Source: Baylisascaris procyonis (taxonomy: Eukaryota; Nematoda; Chromadorea; Rhabditida; Ascarididae). From it: 64,000 nt of DNA. Shown here piece after piece: positions 48,551 to 61,596 of this stretch. Position numbers and translations under genes: made by a program. Position 1 is the stretch's first letter; the number at the start of each line of letters is the position of its first letter. The notes under the pieces are model-generated. The model ran no database searches and had not been told where the DNA came from. It was given only the letters and a program-made list of their open reading frames with translations. The stretch covers positions 248,001-312,000 of the forward strand of contig JAZARR010000193.1 in NCBI GenBank assembly GCA_037389465.1, written 5' to 3'.

Positions 48551-51500
48551 ACAGCAGCAATACGTGACAGCAGCAATAGCATGTCGATCATAATGACTCA
48601 GTAGTATTTTGAAAGGCAATCAAGTGGGTGCACCAGCGTAAATGGCGGGATTGAGATTCTAGATTCATACAACGCAAAACTGGAGACTCTGCAGAATGTT
48701 GTTCGTACCACAATAGCTTTTGGCGAGTTGTAGGTAATGCGCACATTGACTAGGAGGAGGAGCAAACTCAAATATTTCCAACAGCGGGGATGTCAGCAAA
48801 GCCGAACACAATTTTATAACAAAGAATTGAGCCAAAATTTGGGTCTACTATATTCCAATGATTCCAGATCAAAGATTTTCAGCGTGATAGGTAATTAGAC
48901 TGATATGGAACAGACAAATTTTGTGAAATGTAAGATAGGTGAGACGTTTCTGAACATTCTCTACCAACTTGACATCAGAAACAAAATAGAGAGACCATAC
49001 ATGAGCACAGTACAATGAGTAAAATGGGTTGGCCATATACAATGAAGGCATTTCGATAATGCTCAATGCATCAATGCAGTAAAAAGCGCGGAGAGTACAG
49101 TTTGCAATTTTCAACGACTTTTTAGCAATGGTCGAACACTACGATCTCCACTGAAGTTTAGATTCGACTATAATAGCAACGTCACGAGCATCATCTCTAA
49201 CAGAAAGAATCTCAGGTCCTACCTAGCCCGAGAAAACATTCATACTGACAGTTGACATGAAGCACATAGAGTTTTTCATGAGAAACACTTAACTTCCATA
49301 GCTTCGAACATTTGGCAAATGCATCAAAGTCCCTTTGCAGAATATAGAATCCTAAGCAAGATCGTGCAATGAACGATATATTTTTAGATCATCAGCAAAG
49401 AGTTTAGTAGTTATCGAAAACATCGTTAACTAATAGATAAGAGGAATAAAATAGGAATTACAATATTCCCTTGTGGTGACTATTAGGAATTAAGTGTGAA
49501 GTGGAGTAACTATTTCGAATTCGTCGACATTAGAATGCTAATGCTCTGACTCACTTCAGAAAAGAGAAGGCGACGCCTTTCTTTTTGAATTTCATAAGCA
49601 GTTTTTCGATATTAATATTCATGCGATATTACTGTCTGATATTCAATATTCATGCGCGAGACAGACTTGAATCAAATCATTATACGATTATGGTCAGCAT
49701 ACCTATAGTGAACGCAGACACCGAATCTCTTAGTTGAGAGACCGTGGATAAAACAAGATTAAGGCTACAGTCGCTGTAAATGAATTATAAGACAGCTTCA
49801 CATAAAATGATCTATTAGCGCATCTCCGATGATTATATTGAAAACTTTATAAACGCAGGAGCTAGATTAATCAGTGATAGGTGTTTACTTGAGCAACCGA
49901 TAGTTTCTCCAGCAAAGGTGGAAAGAACGCGCAATTCAAAGAAAAGAGGAGAAATGAGCGTACTGACTGTCGGGACTTTCTCTTTCCCGATAGCCAATAT
50001 AATCTAAAGGTCGCAAAACTCAACTGGCCTGTTCATTCCTTGATCGTCGCATCTCCATCGAGTCGACGAATTTTCTCCACCGTTTCAGCTCACTCGAAGA
50101 ACGGCTTCCTTCTCCCTTCTTCCGAACGGTGGTCCTTATCCAAATCTCAAACTTGGATAATTAACACCTCTTACGTTTTATTCGACGCGTATGGCGCAAC
50201 GAACAACACAATCGCAATTGAATCGCACAAAAAACAAAAAACAACGACAGCATTTTAGCAAGACAGAATAGCACATAACACCGTCACTACAAGCATGCAC
50301 GCTCATAACTCAACTTTTATCAGCTGAAAGTCCTTTCACTCCATGGAATCATCACGACAGTCTGCCACTTAACAAAAGACCTACCCTAACGGTGCAATAC
50401 AAATTCGATCATTCATTACAGTAATAAAACCTACCAATAACACGAACAAAATAAAACACAGGTAAACACACATATAAAAAGGCCATTTGCAATAACATGA
50501 AAAATATACGCCGGAAACAAACACTTACAGCTGGTCGCATAGCTCGAAGGAACGGCTCTTTCTAGACCTAACCATGATGAATCCGTTTTGAATGATGGTA
50601 CCCATCCATGAGAAAATCGGCGCAATGTTTCCGGTGTCTTCTCGCTTGTAGAAGCCGCTCAGTCGACGCGTTTTTGCCCTCCGCTTTCTTGCATACCTTA
50701 GTCACCGCAACTTTTGATTCACAAGCGCATTCCTATTGCACTTTCAATATTTACCTCAATAAATTTTAAAGTCTGCTATTCGATTTTGGAAAGTTCGACT
50801 TACATTCGCCGAATAGTTGCGACAATGAGCAAGACGAGGAATATAGGAGAATTATATCATAATGTGAAACACAATTATTTTTAGAGGAATATAATTACAT
50901 TCGCGAATAGACGAGGAATATAGGAAAATGTGAAAGAAAGTTTGGAAAGAAAGTAAGCGGTCACACAATTATTTTTGCGCTGCATATTAGCGAAACAGTG
51001 ATGAGATAATTATAATGTGAGAGAAATCTTTTTTTGCGAAAGCTAGGAATGCCGTTGAAAATTGCAACCGACACGAATATTGACAAAATTAAAATGCTTG
51101 TCGCATCGTATAGGAAAGAAAGCCCTTGCAGCACAGCGTCTTCGACAACAGCACTTGAATGGTATTCTACGAACATGCAATAATTTAGTTGGACACTAGT
51201 ACACCAGGGACTTTGGATGGTCATTCTTTAAACCTACATGGTGATGCAACAAGTTGGTGACACTTCAAATAAGCATAGAGAAGATGACTTATTATATAAG
51301 ATACGAAAATAATACGTGAAGATAAAGGATGAAAGGCAATAGGATGAACGATAGACGCCAACCAAATAATGCTAAAATATTTTAGACTAATATAAAAAGT
51401 CTGTTCTAAATGATTTATCTTTCTCATGTGATATATGCACACAAATTCATATGCAAATGTGATACATGCATACGAATTCATATGCAAATTTCAATGGTTT

Positions 51501-54393
51501 TAATCTCCCTGAAGCTAAAAGATTAGCTTAAAAATTGGTAGGAAAAACTGAAATGACTATTAGAGAGGCAGATGATCAAACATGTGCAATGATAACCTCA
51601 TCTAATTTTTCGGTGCAAATATTGATAGTTCATAAAGATGAGATTGCACAGGCAAAGATATGAAGAAGTCAAGTAAAGATGCAAAAAAATTATTCAGTTA
51701 ACTTCTATTCACTATTAATTAACAATCCGTTTACAACAACTCAAATAGGACCATTCGGTCGTAATATCTCTGCATGAAACGCTTTCAAATACATTTGCTC
51801 TTTCCTTTTTTCATGTATCACTATATTTTCCCACTCATTTAGCAAAGATGTGCAGAAATGCTAAAGACTATAGAATGAATAGTAAAAGAAACAGCCTCAA
51901 ATAAAAGAAGAAAGAGAGTTATCAGTATTCACGATTCCTACTGCATAAATAACCAAAAAAATTAATTGAGTCGAACGCTCACAGCTGATATCTGACATTA
52001 GAATAAAATTAAATATTCACAAATAGTTAATAGTAAATAGTGAATTAATCAATAAGCAGAGCAAAATATAGTGTCCATGAAGCACTCATAATAAACAATT
52101 TAAAGAAGAGAAATAAGCTCTAGAACTTGACGTCACAACTTTTCCTTCTGTTTTCGAGGGCTCAAAGACTAAATCAAAATATAACTTTCGGGATCACTTC
52201 AAAAAATGACAGCAAAAATGGGAAAAAACAAAAAAAAACAAAAGTTTCAAACTTAAATAGCATCAATAATAACAGTAGAGAACAGTAAGAGAAAACCGCC
52301 ACCGGAAATTACCATTTCAATATTCTATATATAATAACATCGAACTAGCAAAAAAACGCAAACAATTGTAATTGAAATTTAACTGTAGAAAACGGGACGA
52401 AATTCAACTCGAAAAGGGATTTTACAATGAGTTCTGGATCTATTTTGCAGTCTCATTAAAATATAAATTAACTTTCCAATGCGCATCATAATTATATGCC
52501 TTTCTACGAATTAATGATATCGTTATAGATCCAGCATACCTCACACTATTTATACTGAGTTATCCACGAGAGTTAAAATTATACTATAATTTTGAAAAAC
52601 CTATTTACAATGCTCAGCACGAAAAGCCTCAAAGGATATAATTTCGTTTTTATGAAAGTGCTTAAAACTTTCTGTTGTTAAATTTATTCTCAAAGAAATA
52701 TACGATACATAAGAATGCGGTGAATTTCTACAGAAATGAATCACTTAAGCTGCATACCGGTCAGCTGATTTCATTATGAGGAATCGACGAGAATATAAAC
52801 ATATATGACATATCATTAAAACACAAAAGTCACGAGGATCTTTTTAAAAACGTCTTTCAAGCTCATTAAAAACAAAAACAAAATACCCCTTTCAAGCTCC
52901 CTTTACGTATTTCTGCTAAAAAAACATGACGCTGCGTTCATGTATTCCTTATATCATTTACCTACCTACATCTATCTATCAGTTCGATATTTTCGAACTC
53001 GCAAATCCCAAGCAATTCACCCTCCTCGGCACTATTCAATCCTGAGACAATTTTTGCGCTAAATTTACAAAAAGATACCACCAGCTTTAATATTCATTTG
53101 TGCAAGAAAATATGCCATTATGTACTAAGTAAATCTCAAGTACTCAACGATCCAATCACTGCATTCATGACGTATCTCATCATTGGTGTAAGTGCATCAT
53201 TAAAAAAGTGAATTCAACAATACCATCGAATCATCTCAGCAATAAATACACCACGAATTATGCGTCCGCAAAACATTCTCTCGAATATATTTTTCTTCCA
53301 CTAAATATAATTTACATATTTGTTAACATGTAAATTAATTTACATATTCGTGAAGATTACAATCCTCACGAATACGATCGAAAAAATCGCCAAACGAAAT
53401 CATTTAAAAAATTAAAAAAAAGACTTTTTATAACACATAATAAATTAACGAATGAATGAACAAGATCAAAAGTGAAGTGAACCATTAAAAAAATTAAACT
53501 CTAACTGGGTGTCTAAGATGGAGAAGAAAATATCTAAAAAACATAAGATTTATAACTCATAAAAATTATTCAATCTGAAATTCACCACATTTGGCCTCAA
53601 GAAGTGACTATACAATTAGAAAAAACAGAAAACAAAACTATTTATCCATATTTTCGGCCCAAAATTTATTCACGAAGCAGATATCGAAAGTTATACGTTC
53701 AAAAAATTGACGTGATGAATTTAATTAGTTTGTTTCAAATCTATCATTCCTATAATAATTTCACGTGAGATAGCTAGAAGACTTATTATAACTCCTTAAT
53801 GTGTCGAATTAAATAGAAATGTCGCCGAATGAAATTTTTATCGGCGCACGTTTAGTGCTCAAAACAACAAGAAGAGAACATAATTGAATAAGTGGCAAAA
53901 AAATATTACTCATACAGTATTACTCCGTGATAAAACATTAGCATATATGCAGTAAACCTCATTACGAAATTATATATGCAAAAAAGCATCATTACGAAAT
54001 CATATTTCGCATGCGAAATTATAATTTCGTAATGAAAGTCGTCTTGTAACACAATTGATCAATGTTAGGTGAACAAAATGTTAAAACAAAACACGTTTGT
54101 TTCAATAAACAATGCGTAAAATTTTTTGAAGCAATAGAAATCTCAACAATTTAATCTGTAATACGAATGAAAATTTCAATAAAATATTACACGGAAAGGA
54201 ATGAGATATCAAAAGAATGCGGTAAGTGACTCAAACGATATGAACCAGATTCATCAGAAGCAAAGAAGACGCATACCTACATGCCACTTATTTTCAGTGG
54301 TACTATATTCTGCTAATTTCCCTTTTTATATAGAAATACTGATGTCTGGAAGACCACCTATAAAAATGTTATAAGCATAAGACACAATCAGGG
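48551..54393. other. No confident gene; probable decayed interior of the kettin locus
   Basis: A very AT-rich span between kettin pieces. Two patches of higher G+C near 50040-50170 and 50570-50690 have minus-strand fragments (AETVEKIRRLDGDATIK; EKTPETLRRFSHGWVPSF) that might be decayed linkers, but I cannot prove it. There is a short inverted repeat at 53960-54034. No other exon is supported. Confidence 0.4.
53960..54034. repeat. Short inverted repeat
   Basis: CATTACGAAATTATA at 53960-53974 and its reverse complement TATAATTTCGTAATG at 54020-54034. Another CATTACGAAAT lies between them, near 53990. Confidence 0.85.
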
Positions 54394-54627
54394 TCAGACA
54401 TTTGAATGAAAATATGCATGAAACAGTTGTTTATCATTGGCGATAAAGTCATTCAGTGACCACTCGACAGTCGTTTTGACGTCACTAGCTAGCTGGATTC
54501 TCGCTTCGAAATGCATCGATTCGTTCTCGTTTACTTCCACACGACTCGTAAGTTGACCGGCAAATCTTGGCGGTTCCATACTGCTGAACTCTTCTGGCCG
54601 GTCAACCATCTGTGGACCAATGTGAAC
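54394..54627 (-). pseudogene. Kettin pseudogene, Ig-domain first half
   Basis: Minus strand from acceptor ATTTTGTAG: VHIGPQMVDRPEEFSSMEPP, RFAGQLTSRVEVNENESMHF, EARIQLASDVKTTVEWSLN. P-P-R-F-x-x-x-L-x-x-R-V-E-V-N-E-N-E-S-x-H-F-E-A-R...V-E-W is a typical kettin Ig start. The usual core Cys is absent, as in many kettin modules with H-F-E-A. After VEWSLN the peptide (DFIANDKQL) does not follow the domain and no donor is evident, so the 3' part is lost or frameshifted. The start is in phase with the previous exon (…LEGYQ then VHIGPQ…). Confidence 0.82.
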
Positions 54628-54979
54628 CTACAAAATAAGCTCAATGAAGCGACACAGCTATTGGATCTCACTCATAATATGGCGATGAACCTTTTAGGTG
54701 ATAGTGTATCCAATGCGACGAATCGATATGATGGTCAGTTGTGAACGAAATTCCTTACATAGACACTAGAAATATAAGGACACCACAAATATAGATGCTA
54801 CAAACGTAAGAATACTAGTAGTATAAGTAGTATAAAATATTTATTTCAGCATGAACTTCAATTTAAATTCAGCAGCATAAAAAACAAAATAAAATATAAG
54901 TAGCGTTATTTAGATGGTATAGCATCACTCAACGTTTACTTCTACAAATACGTATGACAATGGAATGTTTTCAACCAAC

Positions 54980-55151
54980 CTGATATCCTTCAAGGTATCC
55001 AATTTGAGCGAGTGATTCTTCATATTTCGTGTCTAGCTGTAAACTGTCGCTTGAAACGGTTGTTAATTATGCTGTTTTGCGTTTCACCATAAGCATCTCG
55101 CAGGACACATGTATATGTGCCAGCATCTTCCAGCTATGTCGGGTTCAACGT
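54980..55151 (-). pseudogene. Kettin pseudogene, Ig end plus linker exon
   Basis: Minus strand: acceptor AACTTGCAG and donor GTTGGT. It reads TLNPT, TAG, LEDAGTYTCVLRDAYGETQN. After a frameshift it reads TVSSDSLQLDTKYEESLAQI and GYLEGYQ. L-E-D-A-G-T-Y-T-C is the conserved F strand of the Ig fold. The D-S-L-Q-x-D-T-K-Y-E-E-S-L stretch is a kettin linker. The stop replaces a residue that is usually polar (CAG to TAG would explain it), and about one base is missing or extra near 55080. Confidence 0.82.
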
Positions 55152-55596
55152 CTGCAAGTTTAATATTTTAGTTAGTCGGGCGTTGCAACTTACTTACAAA
55201 ACATTTTGTGTTTTCAATTCTCTCTCAGCCTAAAAAGCATGCTGACGTAGTAATAATCAATGAAAATAGAAAAGTGGCAGAAAGTTTGTTTTGAGTGGTT
55301 AGCGAGACTCCCCAAGTATAATGGCTGAGACGACCTTAAGATATATAATGGGACTTGTACAATCATCATTTACAGCCAAAATTACCTTATTTATTCGGCG
55401 TTAACTGACACCTTTCGCATATTTAAGCGCTCGTTTATGACCAGCTATACTCGATGATTAGATAACAAATGAAGGATATAGCCAATGAAAGAAATAGGAA
55501 AGAAATGCGAATGTAACTGATAAGCTTGCGCGATATGAGCATTAGAAAAAAACTTTTTGAAAAGCGCCGATAAAAAGTTGAAGGGCTACTAGATAC

Positions 55597-55731
55597 CTGA
55601 ATTCCGTTAGCGTTGGGATGACTCTGTCCATCCTTCAACCAAATCATTTTCAACGATGGGTCGTTTGTTGGAGCCACTTGTGCTTCGAAGCAAGATAGTT
55701 CCATCTCCTGGTCACAATGGAAATTGTTCAA
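55597..55731 (-). pseudogene. Kettin-locus exon, Ig-domain first half, open
   Basis: Minus strand: acceptor CGTTTGCAG and donor GTATCT enclose 45 codons with no stop: LNNFHCDQEMELSCFEAQVA, PTNDPSLKMIWLKDGQSHPN, ANGIQ. C-x-x-x-x-x-P-x-N-D-P-x-L-x-x-x-W-L-K-D-G-Q is an intact kettin-type C and C' strand region. The exon itself is undamaged, but the following exon has a stop, so it belongs to the same dead locus. Confidence 0.78.
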
Positions 55732-56380
55732 CTGCAAACGAGTATATAAGCTTGCAAACAAACAAAGAATATTCCTAACCCATTCATCATAGAAAAAGCA
55801 CAAGACCGTTTATGCTTTTTTAAACTATCAGAGCGGCTATTCGAAATCACTTCAATAAATGAAATCAGAAATGTGCTACGATGCGAGAAAATGCAGCAAT
55901 GATGAGCAATTATGCAATTAGTAAACATCTTCGGCAAACAATAAACTTCAGAGCAAATTTTTCTATACATTATGACTCTAGATTGTCAAAATACGATCGA
56001 CTGTTTTATAGTTGTTATGATTTAATAAGTTTCGCCTCATATAACTGCCATTATTCAGACGCTGAAGTTGAGTGAAACGTTGGTTTCGGTAACCAGTGAA
56101 AAAATTTGACCGCAGATGGATTCATTAATCACAATCAACTTCTTGATAACCACTCCTAACAAATACGCACACAGGTTGAAATCAAATAATTCAGCGGAAA
56201 TATAAGGACTTGCTATTATGGCATAATTTCAAGCAATTATTCAGGAAACATTTGCATTAAAAGCGAACTTCGAATAAGTTCTTCTGCCGAAAGCTTCAAA
56301 GTGAACGGCTCAAATTTCAACGCTAACTAGATACTAGCTTAATTACTGAAGCTATATTGCGAAGGAGATTAAATTTAACG

Positions 56381-56489
56381 AACATAAGTTAGGAAGACAG
56401 GCGCTGTGATGCTCTCTCGTGCGTGTATTTAATCTCATATGAGTCCTCAACATCAATGATTTCTTGTCGATTACCAATTTCAACTTGTG
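56381..56489 (-). pseudogene. Kettin pseudogene, linker exon
   Basis: Minus strand from acceptor TGTATTTCAG: (P)QVEIGNRQEIIDVEDSYEIK then YTHERASQRLSS and a TAA. The phase fits the preceding exon (one base carried over completes a Pro codon). Acidic linkers with x-V-E-D-S-Y-E-I-x-Y connect kettin Ig modules. No clear donor precedes the TAA, which suggests a lost splice site or a frameshift at the 3' end. Confidence 0.7.
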
Positions 56490-56836
56490 CTGAAATACAA
56501 AATTGATTAAGAAATCATTTTTTAGTAAGCAATAAGTTTCGTAATTAAATGGAAGGGGCAATAAACAAAAAGAATTTGTTTTATCGTCCGTTATCCCTGT
56601 AAAAGGCTTGCTATAAAAACACTTTTTGTTTGTTGCAGTAGGTTTTATGCCATCGACGAAGAAATACCTCAACCAAACCAGCTGCCAGCATGAAAAAAGA
56701 AGACGGTTTGGGTTGAATGCATCCTGCACTTGGTTCCCTAGCCCAAAATGAAGATAGATTTGTGAATGTAATCCCACTTATGCCTTAGTCTTCTATCTAC
56801 GATGTCTACAAAATTATGTCTACAACATAAACATAC

Positions 56837-56980
56837 GCTGTACGAGAATGGTTGCTGCAGACTCTGTAGTGCCAACTTCGTTTGTTGCACGGCATACATA
56901 GGCTCCCTCCTCGGCTGCAGTAACACCAATGATATCAAATGTGACAAAGTCGAACTCGTGTACCACTTTCACACGGCCAT
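56837..56980 (-). pseudogene. Kettin-locus exon, Ig-domain second half
   Basis: Minus strand: acceptor ATATTTCAG and donor GTATGT. It reads (N)GRVKVVHEFDFVTFDIIGVT, AAEEGAYVCRATNEVGTTES, AATILVQ. R-V-x-V-x-H-x-F-D-F-V-x-x-D-I...D/E-E-G-x-Y-x-C-R-A-x-N is the characteristic second half of a kettin Ig. It is open throughout, and the first codon is completed by the A left over from the exon at 57336, giving …VVANGRVKV…. Confidence 0.8.
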
Positions 56981-57335
56981 CTGAAATATTTGATAAATAG
57001 CTGCCTTCAAGGAACGATGAAATCAACTACAGTTAAGTAAACGGATGATCAATGAAAAGCAATGAAGTAAGGATAAGCAAAAACTATACATTCTAACTAC
57101 TCACTTACTGCCCAATCTCCCATTCTCTAACCACTCTTTCCAACCAGGTTTGTTCGATGGAATAGTAATCACATTTTTATCATTACGCAACAAAACATCC
57201 TTGATTATGGAAATATTTCCGATCAAGAATATTATATCGTTTTGTTCTATTGTGATTAACAAAAATTAGGTGTCTTAATTTCATGCTAATAGATTCGTTA
57301 TTGCATTTAAAAACATAGCGATAATAAGAACTCAC

Positions 57336-57470
57336 TTGCGACGACAGGCTTGCCATTATGAAGCCAGTCAAGATGAACATTTTGTCCGTCGAATACTTCC
57401 ACTGATCGCAAATCGGCATGGAAATTTGGCATTTCGATCAAACGGGTTGGTGTCGTATGCGCTTTTCTTA
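57336..57470 (-). pseudogene. Kettin pseudogene, Ig first half with deleted core
   Basis: Minus strand, ending at donor GTGAGT: KSQIRKAHTTPTRLIEMPNF, HADLRSVEVFDGQNVHLD, then directly WLHNGKPVVA. The start and the W-L/F-H-N-G-K-P motif are typical. However, the roughly 13-15 residues that normally lie between V-H-L-x and W (with the core Cys and P-x-x-D-P) are absent without shifting the frame. This in-frame deletion would destroy the Ig core. A stop lies 5' in the same frame (TAA near 57485), and the upstream acceptor is unclear. Confidence 0.75.
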
Positions 57471-59039
57471 TTTGTGACTTTTGTTAGTGAGTGCCCGTTA
57501 CCATCGTCAGGTTTCATCTATCTGCGAGTGCACTGCGGTGATCTGGAATTGTGCATTGCTTAGCGTTTATACGAACCCGAACCTAAGTCTCTTCAAATTT
57601 ATTTACGGGCTTATTCCGTGCTGAAACGCTTTGCAATTTCAAATTTCAGCTCATTTTCGCTGAATGAATTCTGTTTTCTGCTTCCAATGATTTCAGCCCA
57701 AATGCAGCCATATTTAGCTATGAGGAAGTGAATTCATCCGTACAACACCGATTCGATGAAAAAAAAACTGAAGAGAATCTTCTCATACAATGCTATAAAA
57801 CTAAATAGACCTTCCAGTAGGGCTATAATAAATCCTACTGTAATCGCAAACAGCTCCCATCGCCGTTGCATATTGCGAGAGATAAACTTACAAACCAATT
57901 TTGCAGCATGGCAAATAATTATGATCATTGACATGTTATATTATAAATTCTAGCTAGCAAAAAAAAGAAAAATAGAACTGGAGGATAGTTACTTACTGAA
58001 TATTTACAACTGCATGAGAGACATAACGATAGACATAACAGAAACCTGGCAATTCACTGGGATTCACATATCTAACAGGTTATTAAGAACTCGTAACAAC
58101 TCATGAGAAACATTGAGGAAGGCCGCACTAAATCCATCGTTATAAGGTGCTCCAAATGAAAAGGCTTAATGAACGGCATTATTGACTAAACATACTGCGA
58201 ACTGAATGCTGTGAAAATTATGCAGTTGCTTACCTAATCCCCCTTCCCAGCCTCCCATATCCGCAAGGATAGGTTCATAGAACCATCAAGAATTTCGAGA
58301 AAGTGCGAATAACTCGAAGCCAAAAACAAATTTAACTCTTAATATTGTTACAGCAAAGTGAGAACACATTAAAAGTTAAGCCAAACACTGCATTGCAAGA
58401 GTATGCAAGAGATGGAGAAAACCCCTAACCGTTTCAAAACAATAATGTATATAGAAAAGCGGAAAGGGAATTCACTACAAAACGAAATAAAGTCGAATAT
58501 AATAAATGGACTTATAACGCAGCAAATATAGCGCCCTATTATTTCGAATATATCCTCCGTTGCTTAATGAAAAAGTTACTTTATAAAAAGAGAGAGTTTC
58601 CGTCATACTTAAGCACACCTCAACCCGAAAAAACTTGCGAATGCAAGTATATCTGTTGATTCAAAGTATGGCTGTCGGAGTTCCTAAGTCGCCTCTTCAC
58701 CGACATGCGTAGTAGATCCGCTTGTCCTTTAATTTACACTATGTGTAAGCCCCTCCCCCATACCACCACTTCCTGCCGTTCACCTGTCATTTGAAGGCAG
58801 CTATTCCGCTCATTTTGATATAAAAGTTTATAGTAAAAGTAATATAATGCAAACGGATGGGTAAAGATAAGAAAATGACGAACAAATGGCGAATGGCATA
58901 TTCTAGGTTATCTTGGTTATAGATCTTGCCTCATCTGTATTGATATGCGCGTATTGCAAATGAACGTTTTCTAATGATGCTTGAAGAATATCAAAAATTG
59001 GCATGCGACTTTTAGTGTGAGGCGCATTGAGACGTCAAT

Positions 59040-59113
59040 TACTTATGAAGGTTTAAAATTGTGAAGTTTAAAGGCTTGAAGGTTTAAAGTTTAAAGGTTT
59101 AAAGGTTTAAAGA
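59040..59113. repeat. Short tandem repeat GTTTAAAG(G)
   Basis: GAAGGTTTAAAATTGTGAAG followed by several copies of GTTTAAAGG. Unit length is 8-10 bases, with about six to seven imperfect copies. Confidence 0.85.
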
Positions 59114-60061
59114 TGTCGCTTTGACAAGTGCTAAAGCGTCAATAGTCATTGAAAGGAGTGCATACTTCAATGTGCACCCTATTCAAATGTTCTTGTAAAA
59201 ATCCCCCATAAATGAACAAAAAATTAAGTGGATTTCAAACTTAAAAACTTTTTACTTCAAAGAAAAATTAGATGTTCAAAAGAAAAAACCTCCATCCATT
59301 CATGAGACGAAAATTTTGTGAATCTGGACACAGCTGAGTTTCATGAATTCTACTGACCCTCGGAACGAATGAAATCCTTCACTTATCTTATTAAAGTATG
59401 CACCAGTAACTAAAACATATATCTTAGTAAGATAATTTATACAAAAATATACATTTTCATATTTAAAGTATACTCTTATTCTTATTATATACTTAAAGTA
59501 TAAACTATATACTCAGTTCATATATCTTAACTTATGAGAAAATATTTATAAAAAGGACTAATAATAAGTGAGCAAAATCGGACCTTAGCCGGAGAGAATA
59601 ACAAATCTTGACCCTTACTCTTAGTCCATCAAACAAAATTATGCAAAAAGCGGCCCGCATTCTTTGATTTTCCAACACATTTCAAGCTACAACCATATTT
59701 CGCCCACATCGTCATCTAGTAATGGCGAATGAATAAATCGAGGCTATTAAAGAAGAGTACAAATAATCGTTTATGACGCTACTTTAAATCTAAACTTTCC
59801 ACAGGCCAACTTTTGCGATGAAGCATGACACGAAGAATCCGAAGAATTCTAAGACTTCATGAAATTTGGTCTTCGAAGGCAATCAAATTTACCGCTATGG
59901 TCATGTGCTTAGATATATAGCTAGCAAAATCCAAAGCACCACACTCTCCTAGGTTATCTAAACGCAGACAGCTAATAGTCTTTCATAAATGGTACTTTAT
60001 ATGGATAATTTGCTTCGATTATAACGCTTTTAATAGAGTTTTGATAAATATATAGCAACAC

Positions 60062-60523
60062 TCATATTACTAAAGAACAATAATAGTAACAATTCTCAAT
60101 GCAACTGAAGAAAATATACTCAATAATACGTAAGTGAAGTACACCGCCGCATACGAAGACGTTCGATAACACAATGGACGACGCATAGCGATGTGCATTC
60201 AAAGGATTGTTGAAGAAATCAAAACTGATACATATTTGATCAAATATCGTTGATATTTGAACAATGAAACTCTTGCACTGCATAGATAAAAATTTCTTAT
60301 AGGGTTTGCGCAACCTAGATGTTTCAGATATCTCTCGTTTAGCGCGATATCGATTAGTAATTTCTTGATCTATGACGTCATTTAATAGATAAATGACCAT
60401 ACCCATGGAGAGATATCGATTAGTTTGGCGCGAAAAAATATATTGAAAAAATTCCTCAGTAACAGCGATGCATGATCTTCTTTTAACACCTTCACGAACA
60501 TAACCCTCGATAGCTAAGATCAC
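60062..60523 (-). CDS. Unassigned 153-codon open frame
   Basis: An ATG-initiated frame running to a stop, beginning MILAIEGYVREGVKRRS. It includes a charged middle (RYRAKREISETSRLRKPYKK) and a hydrophobic, Cys/Tyr-rich end (CIENCYYYCSL). No known domain, signal peptide or convincing codon bias is seen. In AT-rich nematode DNA such a length can arise by chance, so I list it mainly for completeness. Confidence 0.15.
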   Translation of the reverse strand: MILAIEGYVREGVKRRSCIAVTEEFFQYIFSRQTNRYLSMGMVIYLLNDVIDQEITNRYRAKREISETSRLRKPYKKFLSMQCKSFIVQISTIFDQICISFDFFNNPLNAHRYASSIVLSNVFVCGGVLHLRIIEYIFFSCIENCYYYCSLVI

Positions 60524-61504
60524 AACTCATGATCTATTTAATACTTAAAGCTGCCAATATATACCTTCCTCTTCGGGAAGTTATCTTGGTTGAAATTATT
60601 AGAAACTCTGTTAACGTGCACAACTTTAGGATCGAAGCAGAACAGCGCAAAAAGCCCTACAACAAACTTTTCTTCAGTTGACAAGTTGAAAATGAAATTA
60701 CAGATGTAATAAAATTTGGCACAAACTTATCGCACCCCATCATTTCATCATATTTGCATAATTACTATTTCAATTAAGCATACAAACACATAGTACAGAA
60801 ATTTGCATAAAATGATCTACAAATGGTCTTTTCAATTATTACAATTGCCATTTATACTCACTTGACTTGTGCTAGACGATCGTGTGAGCATTAGTCGACT
60901 GCACTGCTATGGTCATTGCAACAAAATTCGAGCTGGAACCTTTCCTCTCACGACATCAAAAGTTTAAAGTAAAAGTAAGTAATTGTTTTAGTGTTTTAAT
61001 TATTTATTATGCTTGAATCACGGGTGAATTTTCCGGGTCCATATAGAAGGTTCGAAGCACGCTGGGAATCTACAACTATAGCAATAACATCTTCGTTTTA
61101 GAATTTAAAAAGCATGGAATATGCGTCCGATAAAGTAAATATGCAAAGAAACATCTGAGACATCCGTAACCGAGCAACCATGAGGGATCCTCTTCCCCCA
61201 CCCCTCCCCTTCCCATGGGGAACCCTCCTCCCCAAAAAAGAAAAGAGTCCAAGAGATCATAAGGGAAAAGGTGTGTGGGAATTCGGACCTTAGTGTATGA
61301 AAATGAGGCAGGTAAAACTATAATTGTAATCGCCGAGCAAAGGATATCGCAGCTAAATCGCATTACTCTAAGCACTGCTCGTAACACAAGTTGCCGGTCA
61401 TAATCACATAATAGTGGTAAGGAATTCGAACGTCTCAATTTGAAATTTCGATGTGACTGCGAAAACATCCGCGCTAGGGGCCTTATTAGGTTAAAAGGCT
61501 TTTT

Positions 61505-61596
61505 TCATCCGTGACATCCTTACGGATGTCCTTGCAGGTATCCCTGATATCCTTATAGCAATCCTTACGGATACCCCTACAGGTGCCCTTGGTGTC
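61505..61596. repeat. Degenerate tandem repeat around CCTTACGGAT
   Basis: Imperfect copies of ATCCTTACGGATGTCCTTGC and shorter forms (ATCCTTATAGCA, ATCCTTACGGATACCCC, GTCCTTACAGG), each 15-20 bases, leading straight into the hairpin at 61597. Confidence 0.75.

Noticed and set aside
50040..50690. Further kettin linker exons
   Set aside because: Short peptides such as AETVEKIRRLDGD are suggestive, but splice sites and flanking Ig motifs are missing.
60062..60523. A real 153-residue protein
   Set aside because: It is kept only as a low-confidence entry: no domain, no splice or promoter context, and a composition expected by chance in AT-rich DNA.
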